64,000 nucleotides of DNA. It comes from Methylobacterium cerastii. Its GTDB lineage: Bacteria > Pseudomonadota > Alphaproteobacteria > Rhizobiales > Beijerinckiaceae. The notes beneath the pieces were generated by a model that was not told the origin of the DNA, did not search any database, and saw only the letters and a list, made by a program, of their open reading frames with translations. The stretch is taken from NCBI RefSeq assembly GCF_022179125.1, contig NZ_BPQG01000044.1, positions 94,969 to 158,968 of the forward strand. The letters run 5' to 3'. Made by a program: the position numbers and the translations under genes. Below, piece after piece: positions 42,799 through 52,622 of the stretch (position 1 is its first letter; every line of letters starts with the position of its first letter).

Positions 42799-44865
42799 AT
42801 GGACGCGCGAAACCAGATCACCCGAGCGTCAGGCCAAGCGCCTTTGGAAGCGAAGGCTTCGGAAGCGGGATCGTCGGACGGGCCCCGTCCGCGCGAGATC
42901 ACCCTGCGCGGGATCGTGCTCGGCGCCGCGATCACGGTCGTCTTCATCGCGGCCAACGTCTACATGGGCCTGAAGACCGGCATGACCTTCTCGTCGTCGA
43001 TCCCGGCGGCGATGATCTCGATGGGATGCCTGCGCCTGCTCGGCGGCTCGAACATCCTCGAGAACAACATCGTGCAGACGCAGGCCTCCGCCGCGGGCAC
43101 CCTGTGCAACGTCATCCTGATCCTGCCCGGCCTCGTACTGATCGGGCACTGGCACGGCTTTCCGTTCTGGCAGACGAGCGCGGTCTGCGGCCTCGGCGGG
43201 CTGCTGGGCGTCGCCTTCTCGATTCCCCTGCGGCGCGCGCTGGTGACGAGCGCGGGCCTGCCCTACCCGGAGGGCGTCGCCGCCGCCGAGGTGCTGCGCA
43301 CCGGCGAAGGCGCAGCCGGCGCCCGGGGCCTGCGCGACCTCCTCGCAGCGGCGGCGGGCGCCGGCGCGATCGGGCTCGCGACCACCGGCTTCCGGGTGCT
43401 CGCCGACGGCGTCCATGGGACGCTCGCAGCCGGAGGCGCCGTGTTCCGCCTGGGCACCGGCTTCTCGCTGGCGCTGGTCGGCGTCGGCTACCTCGTCGGC
43501 ATCGGCGCGTGCCTGGCGCTGCTCACCGGCGTGGCGATCGCCTGGGGCGTCGCCGTGCCGCTCCTGACCGCCCTCGGCCAGGGTGAGGGTGCGACGCACG
43601 CCGAGATGGCCGAGGCGGTGTGGTCGGGCCAGGTCCGGCTGATCGGGGCCGGCATCATTGCGGTCGGCGGCCTCTGGACGGTCGGGTCGCTCGCTCGTCC
43701 GGTCCTCGGCAGCGTGGCGACGGCGCTCGCCTCGGCGCGCAAGGACGGCTCGGGCCTGCCCGGCCGCGACCACCCGCGGGGCGAGCGCGACCTGCCGATC
43801 ACCTGGGTCGGCGGCGCCCTGCTGGCGCTTACCGTGCCGCTGGCGTGGCTGTTCGCCAACTTCGCGTCCGGCGCCGAGCTCGGCGGAAGCCTGCCCGTGC
43901 TCGTCGTCGCCGCCACCGTGTTCGCCGTGCTGTTCGGTTTCCTGATGGCCGCCACCTGCGGCTACCTCGCCGGCCTCCTCGGCTCGTCCTCGAGCCCGAT
44001 CTCCGGCATCGGCATCCTCACCGCCATGGCGGCGGCGGTGCTGCTGCCGCTGCTGATCGGCCGCTCCGCCGGCCCGGAGGGCGACCGCTTCGTCATCGCG
44101 ATGGCGCTGCTCGTGGCGGCGGTCATCGTCACGATGGCCTCGATCGCCAACGACAACCTGCAGGACCTGAAGACCGGCCAGCTCGTCGACGCCACGCCGT
44201 GGCGCCAGCAGGCGGTGCTCGTGGTCGGCGTCGCGGTAGGCGCGGCCGTCGTCGCGCCGCTCCTGTCCCTGCTCTACGAGGCCTATGGCTTCGTCGGCTC
44301 GCTGCCGCGTGAAGGCATGGACGCCGCCAACGCCATGCCCGCGCCGCAGGCGGCGCTGACCTCGCAGATCGCCGCCGGCATCGTCCACGGCACCCTGCCA
44401 TGGCGAATGGTTCTGGTCGGCGCCGGGCTCGGCGCCGTGCTGGTCGCGGTCGAGGCGTGGCTGCGGCGGCGCGGGCTCACCTTCCCGGCGCTCACCGTCG
44501 GCATCGGCATGTACCTGCCGCTGTCGGTCGAGATGACCATCGCGGTGGGCGGCGTCCTCGGGTGGCTCGCCGAGCGGAGGCTCCGCCGGCGCGCCGAGGC
44601 GCAAGGGGATGACGCCGACAAGGCGACGGAGGCGGCGCGCCGCCGCGGCGTCCTGCTCGCCTCCGGCTTCCTCGTCGGCGAGAGCTTCGTCGGGGTGATC
44701 CTGGCCGTCGCCGACACCCTGGCCGGCCGCAGCGCGGCGCTCGCCCTCGTCGGCCCGGACTTCGCCTCCTACGCGACGTGGATGGGACTGGCCGTCTTCG
44801 CCGGCGGCCTCGCCGTGTTCTACCGGCTGACCGGGCGGGCGGAGCCGGACGAAGCCGTCGCGTAG
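42799..44865 (+). CDS. OPT family oligopeptide/metal-chelate transporter
   Basis: A 688-residue inner-membrane protein with about fifteen helices. GLKTGMTFSSSIPAAMISMG and NIVQTQASAAGTLCNVILIL are the OPT signature, and LPYPEGVAAAEVLRTGEG is shared by bacterial members. OPT proteins take up oligopeptides or metal-chelator complexes by proton symport. The ATG at 42799 follows GAGGG. Its position facing the YcgG operon raises the idea that it carries that product, but this is unproven. Confidence 0.92.
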   Translation: MDARNQITRASGQAPLEAKASEAGSSDGPRPREITLRGIVLGAAITVVFIAANVYMGLKTGMTFSSSIPAAMISMGCLRLLGGSNILENNIVQTQASAAGTLCNVILILPGLVLIGHWHGFPFWQTSAVCGLGGLLGVAFSIPLRRALVTSAGLPYPEGVAAAEVLRTGEGAAGARGLRDLLAAAAGAGAIGLATTGFRVLADGVHGTLAAGGAVFRLGTGFSLALVGVGYLVGIGACLALLTGVAIAWGVAVPLLTALGQGEGATHAEMAEAVWSGQVRLIGAGIIAVGGLWTVGSLARPVLGSVATALASARKDGSGLPGRDHPRGERDLPITWVGGALLALTVPLAWLFANFASGAELGGSLPVLVVAATVFAVLFGFLMAATCGYLAGLLGSSSSPISGIGILTAMAAAVLLPLLIGRSAGPEGDRFVIAMALLVAAVIVTMASIANDNLQDLKTGQLVDATPWRQQAVLVVGVAVGAAVVAPLLSLLYEAYGFVGSLPREGMDAANAMPAPQAALTSQIAAGIVHGTLPWRMVLVGAGLGAVLVAVEAWLRRRGLTFPALTVGIGMYLPLSVEMTIAVGGVLGWLAERRLRRRAEAQGDDADKATEAARRRGVLLASGFLVGESFVGVILAVADTLAGRSAALALVGPDFASYATWMGLAVFAGGLAVFYRLTGRAEPDEAVA

Positions 44866-45200
44866 GCGCGTCCTCGAAGGTCTGGCGGAGCGGGCAGATG
44901 TCATGGGCGAGTCCCCGCCGCTGCCCAGGTGCCGCGCGAAGGATCGTTTGACGACTTGCCCTCATCCGCGACCAGATCCTGAAGCGCTTCTGCTGCGTCC
45001 TCCGCCAGCCATCCTCGCTGCATCCGAGACCTGACCCCATCGGTCGTCGGGGTCAGGACGAAAACGTCCGCCCTCGCCCAGGCTTCTTCAGCCCGCCCGG
45101 GCTCCCGTTCGGTCCGAAACCGCACAGAACCAACCCCGGCGACCGAGGTTGCACCCGCATGGGCCGCACCTTCCGATCGGCGGCCGGGAGCTTGAAGCCG
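44866..45200. other. Gene-poor stretch before the alcohol dehydrogenase
   Basis: A 335-base gap. Apart from the PP2C-like fragment listed separately I see no gene. It must carry the promoter of the dehydrogenase pair; no clear -35/-10 was found. Confidence 0.5.
44958..45071 (-). pseudogene. Remnant resembling a PP2C phosphatase
   Basis: The minus strand encodes [15 protein letters not shown] and then a helix [17 protein letters not shown]. This recalls the PP2C motif GGDVFVLTTDGVHEHV of the intact gene at 48052-49791, with two extra residues (PT). At DNA level 45040-45075 and 49208-49235 are alike. No start, metal site or downstream domain remains. Confidence 0.35.
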
Positions 45201-46373
45201 ATGAAAGCCCTCGTCTGGCACGGCACGACCGACATCCGTTGCGACACGGTTTTCGATCCGACCATCGAGGACGGGCGCGACGCGATCATCAAGGTCACGA
45301 GTTGCGCGATCTGCGGCTCGGACCTGCATCTCTACGACCACTTCATGCCCGGCATGAAGGCGGGCGACATCATGGGCCACGAGACCATGGGCGAGGTGGT
45401 CGAGGTCGGGAAGGACAATACCGCGCTCAAGGTCGGCGACCGGATCGTGGTGCCCTTCACGATCACCTGCGGCCAGTGCCCGCAATGCCGGCGCGGCAAC
45501 TTCTCGGTCTGCGAGCGCACCAACCGCAACAAGCCGCTTGGCGACGCCGCCTTCGGCCACACCACGGCGGGCCTGTTCGGCTACACGCACCTGACCGGCG
45601 GCTATGCCGGCGGACAGGCCGAATACCTGCGGGTGCCCTTCGCCGACTCGACGCACATCAAGGTGCCGGACGGCATCCCCGACGAGCACCTGCTGTTCCT
45701 CTCCGACATCTTCCCGACGGGGTGGCAGGGCGCGGTCCAGTGCGACATCCAGCCGGAGGACACCGTCGCGATCTGGGGCTGCGGCGCCGTCGGGCAGATG
45801 GCGATCCGCTCGGCGATCCTGCTCGGGGCCAAGCGCGTGATCGCCATCGACCGGGTGCCCGAGCGCCTCGAGATGGCGCGGGCGGGGGGCGCCGAGGTGC
45901 TCGATTACGACGCGGAGCCGAACATCGTCGCCCGGCTCAACGACATGACCGACGGACGCGGGCCGGAGAAGTGCATCGACGCCGTCGGGCTCGAAGCGCA
46001 TGCGCTCGGCGCGGTCGACGCCGTCTACGACCGGGCGAAGCAGGCGATGATGCTGGAGACGGACCGCGCCCACGTCCTGCGCCAGATGATCATGGTCTGC
46101 CGGCCCGCCGGCATCCTCTCGGTGCCGGGCGTCTACGGCGGCCTGATCGACAAGTTTCCGATCGGCGCCCTGATGAACAAGGGCCTCACCGTCCGCACCG
46201 GGCAGACGCACGTGAAGCGCTGGACCGGCGACCTGCTGCGGCGGATCGAGGAAGGGCAGATCGACCCGTCCTTCGTCATCACCCATACGATCGGGCTGGA
46301 GGACGGCCCGGAGATGTATCGCACCTTCCGCGACAAGCAGGACGGCTGCATCAAGGTGGTGATCCGGCCATGA
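45201..46373 (+). CDS. Zinc-dependent alcohol dehydrogenase
   Basis: A 390-residue MDR-family enzyme. Catalytic zinc: [19 protein letters not shown] and [12 protein letters not shown]; structural zinc cluster [18 protein letters not shown] loop [15 protein letters not shown]. The insert [20 protein letters not shown] places it with glutathione-independent formaldehyde dehydrogenase-like proteins rather than simple ADHs, which is of interest in a methylotroph, but the substrate is unknown. The ATG at 45201 begins MKALVWHG; its stop overlaps the next start (ATGA). Confidence 0.92.
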   Translation: MKALVWHGTTDIRCDTVFDPTIEDGRDAIIKVTSCAICGSDLHLYDHFMPGMKAGDIMGHETMGEVVEVGKDNTALKVGDRIVVPFTITCGQCPQCRRGNFSVCERTNRNKPLGDAAFGHTTAGLFGYTHLTGGYAGGQAEYLRVPFADSTHIKVPDGIPDEHLLFLSDIFPTGWQGAVQCDIQPEDTVAIWGCGAVGQMAIRSAILLGAKRVIAIDRVPERLEMARAGGAEVLDYDAEPNIVARLNDMTDGRGPEKCIDAVGLEAHALGAVDAVYDRAKQAMMLETDRAHVLRQMIMVCRPAGILSVPGVYGGLIDKFPIGALMNKGLTVRTGQTHVKRWTGDLLRRIEEGQIDPSFVITHTIGLEDGPEMYRTFRDKQDGCIKVVIRP

Positions 46374-46936
46374 GCACGATGCGACACCCCTACCCGACGC
46401 GCCCGGCGCCCGGTCGCGGCGCCCAGGCCGGCCACCAGGAACTCGCCCGCGGCCTCGGGTGGTTCTCGATCGGCCTCGGCCTCCTCGAACTCGCAGCGCC
46501 GCGGGGCCTGTGCCGCACCCTCGGCCTCGAAGGGCGCGAGACGTTGGTGCGCAGCTACGGCGTGCGCGAGGTCGCGACCGGCGTCGCCATCCTCATGAGC
46601 CACGACCCGACCCCGTGGATCCTCGGCCGCGTCGCGGGCGACGCCCTCGACCTCGCGACCCTGGCCCAGGGCTTCGACGGCGATCGCGAGCAGCGCGCCA
46701 ACCTCGTCGCGGCAACCGCGGCGGTGGCTGGCGTGACCGTGCTCGACGTCGTCTGCGCCCAGGGGCTGATGGCCGACAAGCGCCTCTCCCCGCCCGGCCG
46801 CTACGATTACCGCGACCGGAGCGGCTTTCCGCGCCCGCCGCGGGCGATGCGGGGCGCAGCCGCCGACTTCGAGACGCCGCCCGATTTCCGCGTCCCCGAC
46901 GCGTTACGGCCATGGCGGGACGACGGCGCCGCCTGA
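46370..46936 (+). CDS. Membrane protein coupled to the alcohol dehydrogenase
   Basis: A 188-residue protein with several hydrophobic helices ([53 protein letters not shown]) and a Pro/Arg-rich soluble tail. It resembles the short proteins often labelled cyclase/dehydrase or DUF4267-like that follow this type of dehydrogenase in alphaproteobacteria. Function unknown. The four-base overlap implies a shared job. Confidence 0.7.
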   Translation: MSTMRHPYPTRPAPGRGAQAGHQELARGLGWFSIGLGLLELAAPRGLCRTLGLEGRETLVRSYGVREVATGVAILMSHDPTPWILGRVAGDALDLATLAQGFDGDREQRANLVAATAAVAGVTVLDVVCAQGLMADKRLSPPGRYDYRDRSGFPRPPRAMRGAAADFETPPDFRVPDALRPWRDDGAA

Positions 46937-47059
46937 TAGCGGCATTCCGTAAATTACAGTGATTTGCCGGCAAACGACACGCGCGGTCGACGGCTGTCCG
47001 CCGGCCCGCACGGTTACCCCTCAACGGCGATCACTTCCGAAGCGAAAGGCGCAAGGCAC

Positions 47060-47944
47060 ATGGTCCAACAGGTTTCGGTCGGGGCCAGCGCGCGCGCCGG
47101 CGAGGCCGCCGGGGACGGTAGTCACGCGCTCCTGCCCGATCTCGCCTATCGCCGGGTGGTGATGGTCAACGTCGTGTTCGTCGGCGCACCCGACGCGGGC
47201 GACCGCGGATGGGTGCTGGTCGACGCCGGCATCCCCGGCGGCAAGGGCCTGATCAAGGGCACGGCCGAGGCACGCTTCGGCGCCGGCGCCCGCCCGGCGG
47301 CGATCGTGCTGACGCACGGGCACTTCGACCATGTCGGCGTGCTGGAGGACCTCGCCGAAGAGTGGGACGTGCCGATCTACGCTCACGCTGCGGAGCGGCC
47401 TTATCTCGACGGCAGCGCCTCATATCCAAGCCCCGACCCCACGGTCGGCGGCGGGGCGCTCGCGCTGCTGTCGCCGCTCTACCCGACGAAACCGGTCGAC
47501 GTGGGCGTACGCCTCGTCATCCTGCCGGCGGACGGGACGGTGCCGCCGATGCCAGGCTGGCGCTGGATCCACACGCCGGGCCACAGCCCGGGCCACGTCT
47601 CGCTCTGGCGCGAGGCCGACGGGTCGCTGATCGCCGGCGACGCCTTCGTGACAACGGCGCAGGAATCCATCTACGCGGTCGCGCTGCAGGAGCCCGAGTT
47701 CCACGGCCCGCCGATGTACCTGACCATCGACTGGTCCGCCGCCGCCGCCTCGGTCCGCCGCCTCGCCGCGCTCCGGCCCGAGCGCGTCGTCACCGGCCAC
47801 GGCCGGCCGCTGGAAGGTGCGGAGATGCGCCGCGGCCTCGACGCCTTGGCGCAAGACTTCGAAGCCGTCGCAGTCCCGGACCACGGCCGCTACGTCGCCC
47901 ACCCGGCCCAGGCCGAAGACGGCTCGGCCTATCGCGAACCGTGA
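47060..47944 (+). CDS. MBL-fold metallo-hydrolase
   Basis: A 294-residue metallo-beta-lactamase-fold enzyme. Zinc ligands: LTHGHFDHVGVL (HxHxDH), the His of IHTPGHSPGHVSLW, the Asp of LIAGDAFVTT and the His in VVTGHGRPLEGA. Such proteins include glyoxalase II-like and lactonase-like hydrolases; the LPADGTVPPMPGWRWIHTPG stretch is common in a rhizobial subgroup of unknown substrate. An AAGG ribosome site precedes the ATG at 47060. Confidence 0.9.
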   Translation: MVQQVSVGASARAGEAAGDGSHALLPDLAYRRVVMVNVVFVGAPDAGDRGWVLVDAGIPGGKGLIKGTAEARFGAGARPAAIVLTHGHFDHVGVLEDLAEEWDVPIYAHAAERPYLDGSASYPSPDPTVGGGALALLSPLYPTKPVDVGVRLVILPADGTVPPMPGWRWIHTPGHSPGHVSLWREADGSLIAGDAFVTTAQESIYAVALQEPEFHGPPMYLTIDWSAAAASVRRLAALRPERVVTGHGRPLEGAEMRRGLDALAQDFEAVAVPDHGRYVAHPAQAEDGSAYREP

Positions 47945-47957
47945 TCGAGCGCCCGTC

Positions 47958-47991
47958 TTCCCTCCCTCGAAGAGTGGGGAGGGAGGGGAAG
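47958..47991. repeat. Palindromic CCCTCC/GGAGGG repeat
   Basis: CTTCCCTCCC and GGGAGGGAGGGGAAG form an imperfect hairpin 14 bases after the MBL gene, in the gap to the convergent kinase gene. It is another member of the C/G-rich palindrome set and may terminate transcription. Confidence 0.55.
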
Positions 47992-48051
47992 CGGTCTTTC
48001 AACACGCGACACCGCTCCTCGCATGCGCATCCGCGAGGCCGCATGCACCCC

Positions 48052-49791
48052 TCAAAGGGCCGAGCGCGCAAGCAGGTAGACGACCGCCGCCGCCAGGGTG
48101 AGGGAGACGAGCTTCCAGAACAGCACCGGGTCGCGCTCCAGAAGGGCCGTCCGCCGGAGGCCGGGCAGCGACGGGTTCGGGTGGCGCAGGTCGTGGACGA
48201 AGGCGGAGAGCACCTCGTAGCGCTGGGCCGGGTTGGGGTGCACCGCCTTGCGCAGGGCCGCGTCGACGTAGGCGGGTAGACCGGTGCGCGCCGCGGCGAG
48301 GGAGACGTAATGCAGGCGTTGGGCGCGGGCCGCGCTGAAGGCCCGCGTCGCCTCCGCGCCGTAGGGCAGGCGTCCCGTGAGCATCTGGTAGGCGATCACG
48401 CCGAGCGAGAAGATGTCCGATTGCGGCGTGGCGGGCCGTCCCGCGAGGCATTCCGGCGCGGTGTACTGCACGGTGCCCTGCACCGTCTCGTCGACGGTCG
48501 GGTCGTCCTCGGCGAGCCCGGCGATCCGTGTGGAGCCGAAGTCGATGATCCGGACGGTGCCGGCGGCGTCGACCAGGACGTTGTGGGGTCGCAGGTCCCG
48601 ATGCACCATCTCGCGCCGGTGGAAGGCGCGAAGGCCCACCGCGACCTGCTCGACGAGGCGCCGGACCTCCTCGAGCTCCGGCTTGGGATTGTCGCGCATC
48701 CACTGGGCGAGCGTCCGGCCCTCGACATAGTCCATCACCGTGTAGAGGTGGCTGCGCCGCCGGGTCCGGGGCGGGGCGCTCAGAACGTGCGGGCTGCCGA
48801 TACGCCGCGCGACCCATTCCTCCATCATCAACCGCTGTAGGCCGGCCGGATCCGCATGCAGGTCCGTCGAGGGCACCTTGAGGGCGACCGTGAGCCCGGT
48901 CTCCCCGTCGACCGCCAGGTAGACGTGGCTGCGGTGGCTCGCATGCAGGGTACGCAGCACGCGGTAGCCGTCGAAGGTGGTCGGCGGGTCGAGGAGGGGG
49001 CCCGGCGGCAGGTCGTCGGCCCGGCCCGACATCTCGTCCAGCTCGCCGTCGGGGACGGCGTCGACGCGCACGATCTGGACGGTGAGGTTGTCGCCGCTGC
49101 CGTTCTCGTAGGCCCGCCGGACGATCTCCCGGGCGGCGCGATCGAGGTCGTCGCCGTGCTGCGCGATCTCGGCGACGATCGCCTCCGGCCGCACGTGCTC
49201 GTGCACCCCGTCCGTCGTCAGGACGAAGACGTCCCCACCCTCGATCACGACCGTGTGGTGGTCGATCTCCACGTGCGCGGCGGCGCCGAGGGCGCGGCCG
49301 AGGTAGGATTCCTCGGCGGAGAGGACGACGCGGTGGTCCTCGGTGAGCGCTTCGAGCGAGCGCCGCACGACCCGGGAGATGCGGGCGTCGCCGACGTGGA
49401 AGATGTGCGCGGTGCGCGACCTCAGGATCAGGGCGCTGAAGGTGGTGACGTAGCCGCGGTCGCGCGCGCCCTCGGGGTCGTGCAGGTGCCGGTTGCGCCG
49501 GGTCTCGGCATGGAGCCACGAATTCGTCGCGGCGATGACCCGGCTCGCCGCCGTCTTCACCGACCAGGTGTCCGGGGTGTCGTAATAGTCGGACAGGAAG
49601 CTCCGGACCGCCGTCTCGCTCGCGACGTGGCTGACCGGGCTGCTGCCGATCCCGTCGGCGATGGCGATCGCGCCGCCCCTGAGGGCGAGCGCGGCGCGCC
49701 CGGGGACGAGCGCGCCGTGGAAGTCCTGGTTGGTCTCCTTGCGCCCGCGCTCGCTGTGCTGGCCGAGGGAGAGGGTCAGGGACGAAGGCAT
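48052..49791 (-). CDS. PP2C phosphatase / Ser-Thr kinase fusion, membrane-anchored
   Basis: A 579-residue bifunctional protein. N-terminal PP2C domain (about 1-245): KETNQDFHG, AIADGIGSS, VFVLTTDGVHEHV and GSGDNLTVQIV supply the metal-binding Asp residues. Kinase domain (about 270-545): VALKVP lysine, VHRDLRPHNVLV catalytic loop, RIIDFGSTRI metal loop and GTVQYTAPECLAG; the glycine loop is poor (RTLHASHRSHVYLA). A last helix (LVSLTLAAAVVYLLA) anchors it. Such fusions are known beside nitrate/nitrite transport genes; here an FNT gene lies 64 bases upstream. Confidence 0.93.
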   Translation of the reverse strand: MPSSLTLSLGQHSERGRKETNQDFHGALVPGRAALALRGGAIAIADGIGSSPVSHVASETAVRSFLSDYYDTPDTWSVKTAASRVIAATNSWLHAETRRNRHLHDPEGARDRGYVTTFSALILRSRTAHIFHVGDARISRVVRRSLEALTEDHRVVLSAEESYLGRALGAAAHVEIDHHTVVIEGGDVFVLTTDGVHEHVRPEAIVAEIAQHGDDLDRAAREIVRRAYENGSGDNLTVQIVRVDAVPDGELDEMSGRADDLPPGPLLDPPTTFDGYRVLRTLHASHRSHVYLAVDGETGLTVALKVPSTDLHADPAGLQRLMMEEWVARRIGSPHVLSAPPRTRRRSHLYTVMDYVEGRTLAQWMRDNPKPELEEVRRLVEQVAVGLRAFHRREMVHRDLRPHNVLVDAAGTVRIIDFGSTRIAGLAEDDPTVDETVQGTVQYTAPECLAGRPATPQSDIFSLGVIAYQMLTGRLPYGAEATRAFSAARAQRLHYVSLAAARTGLPAYVDAALRKAVHPNPAQRYEVLSAFVHDLRHPNPSLPGLRRTALLERDPVLFWKLVSLTLAAAVVYLLARSAL

Positions 49792-49855
49792 CGGCGGATC
49801 CCGGCGGTCGGGCCCGGCGCCCTGCGGCGCGAGGCCCGACCGGTCGAGCCGGCGA

Positions 49856-50692
49856 TCAGGCCGCGAGGCGGCGCTCCGCCTGGACGACGGTCCGCTTCGG
49901 GGCCGTCCGGACGTGGGTGGTGTAGAGGGTCAGGCCGGTGAAGGCGAGGCCGCCGACGAGATTGCCGAGCACGGTCGGGATCTCGTTCCAGAAGAAGTAG
50001 TCGCCGACCGAGAACTGGCCGCCCATGAGCAGGCCGAAGGGGAACAGGAACATGTTCACCACCGAGTGCTCGAAGGTCATGTAGAAGAACAGCATGATCG
50101 GCATCCACATGGCGATCACCTTGCCGCTGACGGTGGTCGAGATCATCGCGCCGACGACGCCGGTGGAGACCATCCAGTTGCACAGCATGCCGCGGATGAA
50201 GATCGTGAACCAGCCGCCGGTGCCGTGCGCGGCATAGCCGACGGTGCGGCGCTCGCCGATGTGGGCGATGAACTCGCCGACCTTGTCGGCCGGCGCGGTG
50301 AACCCGAAGGTGAACACGAAGCCCATCATGAGCGCCACGGTCAGCGCGCCGAGGAAGTTGCCGATGAAGACGAGGCCCCAGTTGCGCAGCACGCCCCCCC
50401 AGGTCACGCCCGGCCGGCCGTCGAGGAGCGCCAGGGGCGCCAGCACGAACACGCCGGTGAGCAGGTCGAAGCCGAGCAGGTAAAGCATGCAGAAGCCGAC
50501 CGGGAACAGGGCGGCGCCGAGGATGGGGATGCCGGTCTGCTGCGTGATGGTGACGGCGAAGACCGCGGCGAGCGCCAGGATCGCGCCAGCCATGTAGGCG
50601 CGAATGATGGTGTCGCGGGTCGACATGAAGATCTTGGATTCGCCTGCGTCCACCATCTTGGTGACGAACTCAGCAGGGGCGAGATAGGCCAT
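49856..50692 (-). CDS. Formate/nitrite transporter (FNT family)
   Basis: A 278-residue pentameric channel protein with six helices. Marks: APAEFVTKMVDAGESK at the N-terminus, GAALFPVGFCMLYLLGFDLL (first pore motif), NWMVSTGVVGAMIST and the EHSVVNMFLFPFGLLMGGQF block with the central-pore His region. It passes formate or nitrite through the inner membrane. Formate is a methylotrophy intermediate; nitrite would suit the adjacent kinase/phosphatase fusion, so both remain open. Confidence 0.94.
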   Translation of the reverse strand: MAYLAPAEFVTKMVDAGESKIFMSTRDTIIRAYMAGAILALAAVFAVTITQQTGIPILGAALFPVGFCMLYLLGFDLLTGVFVLAPLALLDGRPGVTWGGVLRNWGLVFIGNFLGALTVALMMGFVFTFGFTAPADKVGEFIAHIGERRTVGYAAHGTGGWFTIFIRGMLCNWMVSTGVVGAMISTTVSGKVIAMWMPIMLFFYMTFEHSVVNMFLFPFGLLMGGQFSVGDYFFWNEIPTVLGNLVGGLAFTGLTLYTTHVRTAPKRTVVQAERRLAA

Positions 50693-51009
50693 CTTGGTCC
50701 TCTTACGATTCGGGCTTCTGCAAAGCTCGCCGGACTGCGCGGCCCTTGGCCCCTCGTCCGGCCACGCTTCATTGCGCGGCCTGCACCAGGAGATGTGCGC
50801 GAAGCCGGCACACCACCTGTCAGCAAACCCGAAGCAAGACCTGGGCCGATCGGAAACGCGTTACCTTCGCGGATCGCGCCTGCGGCGATGGTTCGTTTCG
50901 GACCTTCGAATGGCGGGGTCGCACCCTCTCAGGCGCGAGAAGGCGTGCTCGCTGGCGGAGCTGCAGGATCACACGCGCGTCGCCCCTCCAACTGGAGGCC
51001 GGCGCCCGG
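50693..51009. other. Intergenic region upstream of the FNT gene
   Basis: A 317-base gap between the FNT start and the end of the peptide ABC operon. I find no gene, strong hairpin or recognisable operator; it must contain the FNT promoter on the minus strand. Confidence 0.45.
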
Positions 51010-52620
51010 TCAGGGCCGAGCGGCCTGCAGGCCCGGCACCGCCGCGAGGAGCGAGCGGGTGTAGGCATGATCCGGCTGGCGAAAGAGGTCGGTCGTGGGG
51101 CGCATCTCCACGATGGCGCCGCGATGCATCACGGCGATGCGGTCGCAGATCTTGGCGGCGACGCGCAGGTCGTGGGTGATGAACAGCATCGCGAGGTTCA
51201 GGCGCTGCTTGAGGTCTTCCAGCAGGTCGAGCACCTGCGCCTGGACCGAGACGTCGAGGGCCGAGACCGCCTCGTCCGCCACGAGCACGTCGGGCTCCAT
51301 GGCGAGCGCCCGGGCGATGCCGATGCGCTGGCGCTGGCCGCCTGAGAAGGCGTTGGGGTAGCGCTCGGCCGCGCTCGCCGAGAGGCCGACGAGGTCGAGG
51401 AGCTCGCGCGCCCGGGCGCGCGCCTCGCGCCGGGGCGTGCCGTGCGCGATCGGGCCGGCGGTGATGATCTGCTCGACGGTGCGGCGCGGGTTCAGGGACG
51501 CGAACGGGTCCTGGAAGATCATCTGGATGCGTCGCCGCTCGTCGCGCAGGGCGCGCGGCGCCAGCGCCGTGTAGTCGAGGCTGCCGAGGCGCACCGTGCC
51601 CCGGTCCGGCTCGATCAGCCGGATCGCGAGGCGGGCGGTGGTGGACTTGCCCGATCCGGATTCGCCGACGAGGCCGAGGGTCTCCCCGCGTCGGACCTCG
51701 AAGCCCACCTCCTTCACCGCCGCGACCACGCGCGGCTTGCCGAACAGGCCGCCCCGCGTCGCGTAGGTCTTGGTCAGGCCGATGGCCGAGAGCGCCAGCG
51801 GCGCGTCCGCGCGGGAAGCGCGGGCCGGCGGCACCAGGCTCGGCACCGCCGCGAGCAGGGCCTGGGTGTAGGGGTGCTGCGGATGCTGAAGGACGGTCTC
51901 GGCAATGCCCTGCTCCACCAGTCGCCCGCGCTGGAGCACGGCGACATGGTCGGCGATGTCGGCCACCACGCCGAAATCGTGGGTGATGAACAGGACGCTC
52001 ATGCCGCGCCGCCGCTGCAGGTCGCGGATCAGCTTGAGGATCTGGGCCTGGGTGGTGACGTCGAGCGCCGTGGTCGGCTCGTCGGCGACGAGGATCGAGG
52101 GTTCGAGGGCGAGCGCCATGGCGATCATCGCGCGCTGGCGCTGGCCGCCGGAGAGCTGGTGCGGGTAGGCGCGCACGATCTGGCCCGGATCGGGCAGGCC
52201 GACCTCGATGGCGAGCGCGACGGCCCGGTTCCTGCGCTCGGCCGGCGTGAGGAGGCCGTGCGCCTCGAACATCTCGGCGATCTGGTCGCCGATGCGCATG
52301 ACCGGGTTGAGGGCGGTCATCGGCTCCTGGAACACCATGGCGATGCGGCGACCGCGCAAGGCACGCCAGCCGCGCTCTTCCAGGGTCAGGAGGTCCCGCC
52401 CCTCGAACAGGATCTGCCCGCCGACCGGCTTCAGCGCGCGAGGCAGGAGGCCGGTGAGCGCGTAGGCGCTCATCGACTTGCCCGAGCCCGACTCGCCGAC
52501 GACGCAGAGGATCTTGCCCGGCATCAGGTCGAGGGAGAGGTCTTCGACGGCATGGGGACGGTCCGAGCCCTTCGGCAGCGCCAGGGTGAGATTCCGGATG
52601 CGGACGACGGGCTCGTTCAT
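51010..52620 (-). CDS. Peptide ABC transporter, fused double ATP-binding protein
   Basis: A 536-residue protein carrying two ATPase domains, equivalent to DppD plus DppF. Half 1: [42 protein letters not shown]; half 2: [42 protein letters not shown]. Each half ends with an oligopeptide-type C-terminal extension ([24 protein letters not shown]). In half 2 the Walker B neighbour is Ala for Pro (DEAVSALD), a common benign change. Last gene of the operon that starts at 57552. Confidence 0.95.
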   Translation of the reverse strand: MNEPVVRIRNLTLALPKGSDRPHAVEDLSLDLMPGKILCVVGESGSGKSMSAYALTGLLPRALKPVGGQILFEGRDLLTLEERGWRALRGRRIAMVFQEPMTALNPVMRIGDQIAEMFEAHGLLTPAERRNRAVALAIEVGLPDPGQIVRAYPHQLSGGQRQRAMIAMALALEPSILVADEPTTALDVTTQAQILKLIRDLQRRRGMSVLFITHDFGVVADIADHVAVLQRGRLVEQGIAETVLQHPQHPYTQALLAAVPSLVPPARASRADAPLALSAIGLTKTYATRGGLFGKPRVVAAVKEVGFEVRRGETLGLVGESGSGKSTTARLAIRLIEPDRGTVRLGSLDYTALAPRALRDERRRIQMIFQDPFASLNPRRTVEQIITAGPIAHGTPRREARARARELLDLVGLSASAAERYPNAFSGGQRQRIGIARALAMEPDVLVADEAVSALDVSVQAQVLDLLEDLKQRLNLAMLFITHDLRVAAKICDRIAVMHRGAIVEMRPTTDLFRQPDHAYTRSLLAAVPGLQAARP

Positions 52621-52622
52621 GC

